Shown one piece after another: positions 59,783 through 64,000 of a stretch of DNA of 64,000 bases. Under the pieces are notes generated by a model. The model did no database searches, had not been told where the DNA came from, and was given only the letters and a program-made list of their open reading frames with translations. This stretch comes from Otis tarda. Taxonomy: Eukaryota; Chordata; Aves; Otidiformes; Otididae. The stretch covers positions 136,847,053 to 136,911,052 of the forward strand of contig CM048552.1 in NCBI GenBank assembly GCA_026413225.1, written 5' to 3'. How positions within the stretch are numbered: the first letter of the stretch is position 1; each line of letters starts with the position of its first letter. The translations under genes and the position numbers were made by a program.

Positions 59783-61587
59783 ACCTAGAGCAAATAGATT
59801 GTTTTCATGTGCACGTATGTGTGTGCATACGTTTGCATGTGTTGGGCAGAACACTCAGCCATAGCCAGGTAGTGAAAAAGCATTTTGCATTCATTCATGA
59901 GGCTACTCAACAAAGCCCATCGTACGATCAGGATCTCTTTGAGCACAGGAGAAGAGCTGTACAAACCAAACACTACCCACATCTCAGGGCTGGAGGGAAC
60001 TGGGACTCTAAACATCGAAGATACTGTATATTGACAGCTCAAAAAGGCAACACTTTCACTTGACAGAGTGCGATTAAATTTAGTACTGGAGCTTCTAGCT
60101 ATTGCACAGTTTTCTGGTTGATGTCAAGTGAAGCACAGGTAAATTGGATCATTTTTTCTTATCACTTCACTAGCTGAATTAGAAGCTGGTGTTACTTGGT
60201 TTCCTAACTTATTTCAGCTCCCAGAGCATCTCTCTTGTTGTCAGGAGAGTTTAAAAAGACTAGTGCTATTTACCACTTTAGTTTCTAAGTTGCAAATTAT
60301 ATTGCTGATACAATGCAGCCCTTTGCTGCTCTTAATTTCTTAGCTTGAAGCAATGAAATTTTGCCACAGTGTGGTTACTAAAAACCTGTGAGGCAAGATT
60401 ATGTGCCTGTGGTTAATGATTGGTTTTGTCTCAGGTCTTTAAAAAGTCTTTAAAGGATAACATTCTTAAAGGATGTAAAGGCATAGAAGAAAATATTTGA
60501 GATCACCAGCATTTATTGTGGTATGTTTCTGTTACATAACACTTTCTCAAGAAACAAAATACATGTGGGTGTGCCTCTGGCAAGCAAAAAAGCATTACTG
60601 GTTCTCTGCAAAAAGCACCAGCTGACATGACTTAGAAAGTCCTCAAGAGAGGTTAAGTGGAAACGTGCCACCTTTTTAGGATTTAGCTTTATTAGCAAGG
60701 AAGAAAGACTGAGACTTTGCATCTCATTGTGAGTGAGGGGTGGTACCTCACTGAACAGGCTGGGTTGGGATGCCAAACCCTTGAGTGTCTTAGGGGGAGA
60801 ACAGCCAGCTCTTGTTAACCACTACATACAGCTCTGTACTTTCTCTTCTCAGTTGATTTTGCTGTTTTTGTTTTGTGTCCTGGTGTGTCGGGGTCAGAAT
60901 TTTTACTCATGCAGTAACCATTTTGGGTTATTTGGGTTAATATTGCCATTTGGTAATGTCAGGCGACCTTGAGGAGAGGAGTAGTAAAGTAGTTACTACA
61001 ATCCTTAGTATTGTGAATGGGAGAAACTTAACCCTTTGAAGCCTGTTAGAGAGCTGCAGTGGGATGGCAGGAAGGACAAGGATGAACAGTTGGAAGGACA
61101 AGGGTCTTGAACCTGGTTCATGATCTGCAGTATAGGAATGCTACTATTTTGTCAAAAACCTATGAATAAAATACAGAAGTTGAAGTCAGGTTTGTCATGC
61201 CAAGCAGGCTGGTCTTAAGATTTAGTGCAGACTCCCTTACATCTGGTTCTTAGGAACTGTCCCTCTGCCTTTCATGTGCAACAGGGACCAGAACCATCCA
61301 AAACCAGAAAAATACCCGCTCAGTAGTGTCAGCTGGAAACAGGTTTCTTTGGGATCCTTCTCCTGCAACTCAATTCTGTTTTCTGTGTATCCTTTTGTGT
61401 CTTTAAATACAGAGAATGATAGAACTGAGACACATCAGAAGAGAATTATTGGAAGCAAATTTGACTAAACAGGTGATTGTTGAGCTCGTAAGAATAACAA
61501 AGAATAGATGTAGATTCTCCGTTTTCTTTTTTTTTTAAAAAAAAAGCTCAAGAACACTGGAAATAGTTATTTGTTAGTTGATATACT

Positions 61588-61644
61588 CTTAATTTGTTAT
61601 ATTTTCCCTTTTCCTTTCCTTTTCCTTCCTTAATTTGTTATATT
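61588..61644. repeat. 16-bp direct repeats around a pyrimidine tract
   Basis: CTTAATTTGTTATATT at 61588-61603 and 61629-61644 flanks a 25-base run of only C and T. It could be a 41-bp slippage duplication that has lost the second pyrimidine tract. Confidence 0.85.
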
Positions 61645-61711
61645 ATTCCTTTTATATCTGGAATGAAATAAGCACATCTAGGAAGTGCAGATCTCTTAAT
61701 CCTAAAGGTAA

Positions 61712-61736
61712 TTTTTTTTTTTTTTTTTTTTTTTTT
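61712..61736. repeat. T25 homopolymer abutting CR1
   Basis: An uninterrupted run of about 25 thymines directly before the CR1 sequence ACCATGAGGATGGTGG. In the other CR1 copies here the same place reads AATTTTTTACA, so the run may be an expansion of the element's own T6. Confidence 0.9.
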
Positions 61737-61936
61737 AACCATGAGGATGGTGGAACACTGAAGCAGGTTTCCCAGAGGGGTGGTAGACCTCCCCATCCCT
61801 GGAAACATTCAAGGCCAGGTTGGACGGGGCTCTGAGCAACCTAATCTAGTGGAAGGTATCCCTGCTCCTTGCAGGGGGGTTGGACTAGATGGCCTTTAAA
61901 GATCCTTTCCAATCCAAACTATTCTATGATTCTATA
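61737..61936 (+). mobile_element. Short CR1 LINE 3' end
   Basis: About 200 bases of CR1: the last ORF2 codons (VVEH-like, then LPREVVD-like, now frame-broken; ETFKARLDGALSNLI equivalent), then a 3' UTR with CCCTGCTCCTTGCAGGGGGG, TTGGACTAGATGG, TCCAATCCAAAC and an ATTCTATGATTCTAT tail. It is close to the 3882-4310 copy, which shares the CTGCTCCTTGC and AAACTATTC variants. No coding capacity remains. Confidence 0.95.
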
Positions 61937-64000
61937 ATCTAAAATAGTTTAAATGAGATGCCTTTAGACATGGCTATTTCTTACTATTGACTACCAAGGG
62001 ACCTTACAGAGACCCGTTCAGAAGAATGGCATCCTCTGTGGTTTAGGAACAACTGTGCAGCAAGAGAGGGGAACTGCTAGTTCTGCAAGTGATTTGCTAT
62101 GAGATATTTGCAGATTTCTGTTCTGGTCTACAGGGCCACAGAATGCTCCTAAAATCATTCTGCCAATGGAGAACAGGAAACTAGTACCCCCAGGTGGGGT
62201 GGCAGAAGCATGCTTATGGTGGCCCCAGTGACACCAGGAGGATGGTAAATGTCTCCACTCCTCTCAGGGTCTGGCAAGGGCCCACATAAGAGTTCTGCTC
62301 CCCAAATGGAGGAACAGCCCTGCTGGTTCTTTTTTTTGTTATTCCTGGGCCCAGGAAACCCAAGCTGGGTGTTTCCTGCACCAATGACAGAGGTTTCTGT
62401 CAGAGGTCTAAAATAGATTACCTTCAGAGCACAGACATAATTTGTTCCTTATCCTCCACCCTCCCACAGTTTACAGCTAATTTCCCCATCTAATTACCTG
62501 ATGACAATCTTGATTTTTAAATACACCATTGATCTTACAGAGTTCAGTGTACAGAGTGCAGCGGGCATGAATTAGAAGGAGCTCCTTACTGTTGGACAGT
62601 TGGGTGGGTTTTTTTTTTTTGCAGTCACCAGAATCTCTTTGTAGTCTTTGCAAATGCAGAGATTATAACTCTGAGAACGTGTGTCTGTTCTTTAAAAAAA
62701 AAAATCAAAAACCTTTCATAGGCTTTTTAAATGATCACATATGAGGAGTAGAGAGCAGGACAGCGAGAGGCTAACATGGTGTGCCTTGTAATGCGATAGG
62801 GATAGCTTTATAAAGACGGGGAGCTTTAGTTAGTCAAAAGTGCATCTTGTGGGTAGTTTAAATTCAGAATCCTGTGTGGTGGGTCAGGTCACACCTTCAT
62901 AGCTGTTGTAGTTCCTATGACATTTCTTGCTGCTATTTTAAAGCCTCTCTGTGATAAGAAAGCAGACCTCGGGGTTCATCCTTGAGAACTTAAAATGTCA
63001 TTATCTAGATGGAGGCAAAGATTATGAATTTAAGTAGAATTTATGATTCCCTTTACTTAGCTGCAGGGAAGGAATTCATAGGACAACTTGGCGGAAAAAG
63101 AATACAATCATTTCTTTAAGCCACCCTAAGATCTTCCCTGAAAACTTGCAGTAGCTTAAGGGCCTCAGCGTTTCCAAGCTGCACTAAATTACGTGTCAGT
63201 GTGTCTGAACACATATGACTGGAAGGAACTGTGCTGAACTATTTCTGGCTATTTCTGTTGCTGTATCATCTATGCTAAAGATCAGGGAGTACCATGTCAC
63301 CTAAGGCATTACACAAGTGAAATTCCCAGCTGGGGAAATTGGAGAGATTTCCAGCTGTACTGTGCAAAAGAAGCCCTATGAAAACTGGTGGGTTTTGGTA
63401 TTTACTATTTGGGTAAAATTATTTTACCTTCCTTTTGTTGCAGAGTAGCATCCATTATCTAGGAAACTCTTAGCTTGAAACAAGAGAGAAAAATAGTTGT
63501 ATGGTATATAGCAATTTGTCCCCTTTGGCAAGTTTTTGGGTCTGTTCCAGTCATTGTTTTCCCAATATCCAGACCAAGATGTGAACCTGCTCCCTCAATA
63601 TTTGTTGTTGTATACTTATGATGTACCCTGGAATAAATACCAATTTCTCAAACGAAGAGTGCAAATTTATTTGAAGAGGTTTTTGGAACAGACCTTGAGC
63701 CATAAATTTGTTAGCAGGTCACTGCTGATACCAGTAGACCTATACTGATTCATATGTGCTAAAGATTAAACAATCCCTTCCTTTCGGTCCCCTGAAGCAC
63801 TTAGAGGAATCTCTAAATAATAAATCTTGTAATGATTGTAATGTAATCTAAATGATAAATCTTGTATCTAAAGAATGTAAAACTATGAGAGTTATAAGAA
63901 TATGAAAAAAAATAAAGGTGAAAAAGCATTCCAAATGTATACTGATGTAGATTTATGTGCACATGTGTAATAGTGTATTTAATACTATAGATAATATTAT
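61937..64000. other. Noncoding stretch, no gene recognised
   Basis: AT-rich DNA with T- and A-tracts near 62609 and 62693. The final 250 bases hold imperfect short repeats of AAATCTTGTAATG type. The 70-codon frame at 63536 on the + strand matches no family. Nothing else is seen. Confidence 0.55.

Larger units (their letters stand above)
58641..61711. other. Noncoding stretch with short direct repeats
   Basis: AT-rich DNA with two small direct-repeat structures, at 59741-59782 and 61588-61644 (separate entries). No gene or strong regulatory motif is recognised. Confidence 0.55.

Noticed and set aside
61505-61560. Adjacent T- and A-tracts resembling a processed-pseudogene tail
   Set aside because: No gene-derived sequence lies beside it; simple low complexity.
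62178-62260. CTCF-like GGTGGGGTGGCAG and CACCAGGAGGATGG
   Set aside because: The core CCASYAGRKGGC is broken at key positions in both, unlike the match at 8058.
1-64000. CRISPR arrays, tRNA or rRNA genes, retroviral LTRs or pol frames
   Set aside because: No regularly spaced repeats, no tRNA B-box with a foldable cloverleaf, and no retroviral protein motifs were seen. The only reverse transcriptase is of the CR1 non-LTR type.

Overview
The window is animal, almost certainly bird, nuclear DNA. It is AT-rich and almost without genes. The only clear interspersed repeats are CR1 (chicken repeat 1) LINEs, cut short at the 5' end and carrying the CR1 3' tail of repeated ATTCTATG. CR1 as the dominant repeat in an otherwise repeat-poor sequence points to a bird. 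A crocodilian or turtle is a weaker alternative. There is nothing bacterial, no CRISPR array, no tRNA or rRNA gene that I can see, and no retroviral reading frame.

The only long open frame is 16544-18679 (711 codons), the ORF2 reverse transcriptase of a 5'-truncated CR1. The RT motifs are intact, but the N-terminal endonuclease is missing and the first ~35 codons come from flanking DNA. Four more CR1 fragments are decayed: 3882-4310 (+), 31729-32520 (-), 38720-39533 (+) and 61737-61936 (+). I recognise no host protein-coding gene. The rest looks intronic or intergenic.

Layout: 1-8 kb is plain noncoding DNA with one CR1 set in a TG/TA microsatellite. At 8.0-8.2 kb a CpG-rich block holds a G-quadruplex run beside a near-consensus CTCF motif. 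8.2-16.6 kb is noncoding, with a perfect RFX X-box at 10.38 kb. 16.6-18.8 kb is the RT-bearing CR1. 22.3-28.3 kb is the most regulatory-looking part: three GC/CpG blocks (22.3-22.7, 24.1-24.4, 26.9-27.3 kb), strong splice-donor sequences at 22646 and 27147, a small acceptor/donor-bounded candidate exon at 28204-28270, and a CArG box at 28510. This fits alternative first exons of an unidentified gene read left to right. 28.5-58 kb is AT-rich noncoding DNA with two CR1s and a 127-bp tandem duplication at 43277-43530. 58.0-58.6 kb is another CpG-enriched block. 58.6-64 kb is noncoding with short tandem repeats and a small CR1.

No new multi-gene system is visible. The most useful leads are the CTCF/G4 block, the 22-28 kb cluster of possible promoters and exons, the X-box, the CpG-asymmetric tandem duplication and the CR1 frame joined to host DNA. 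All calls come from reading the sequence; no database search, expression data or alignment was available.
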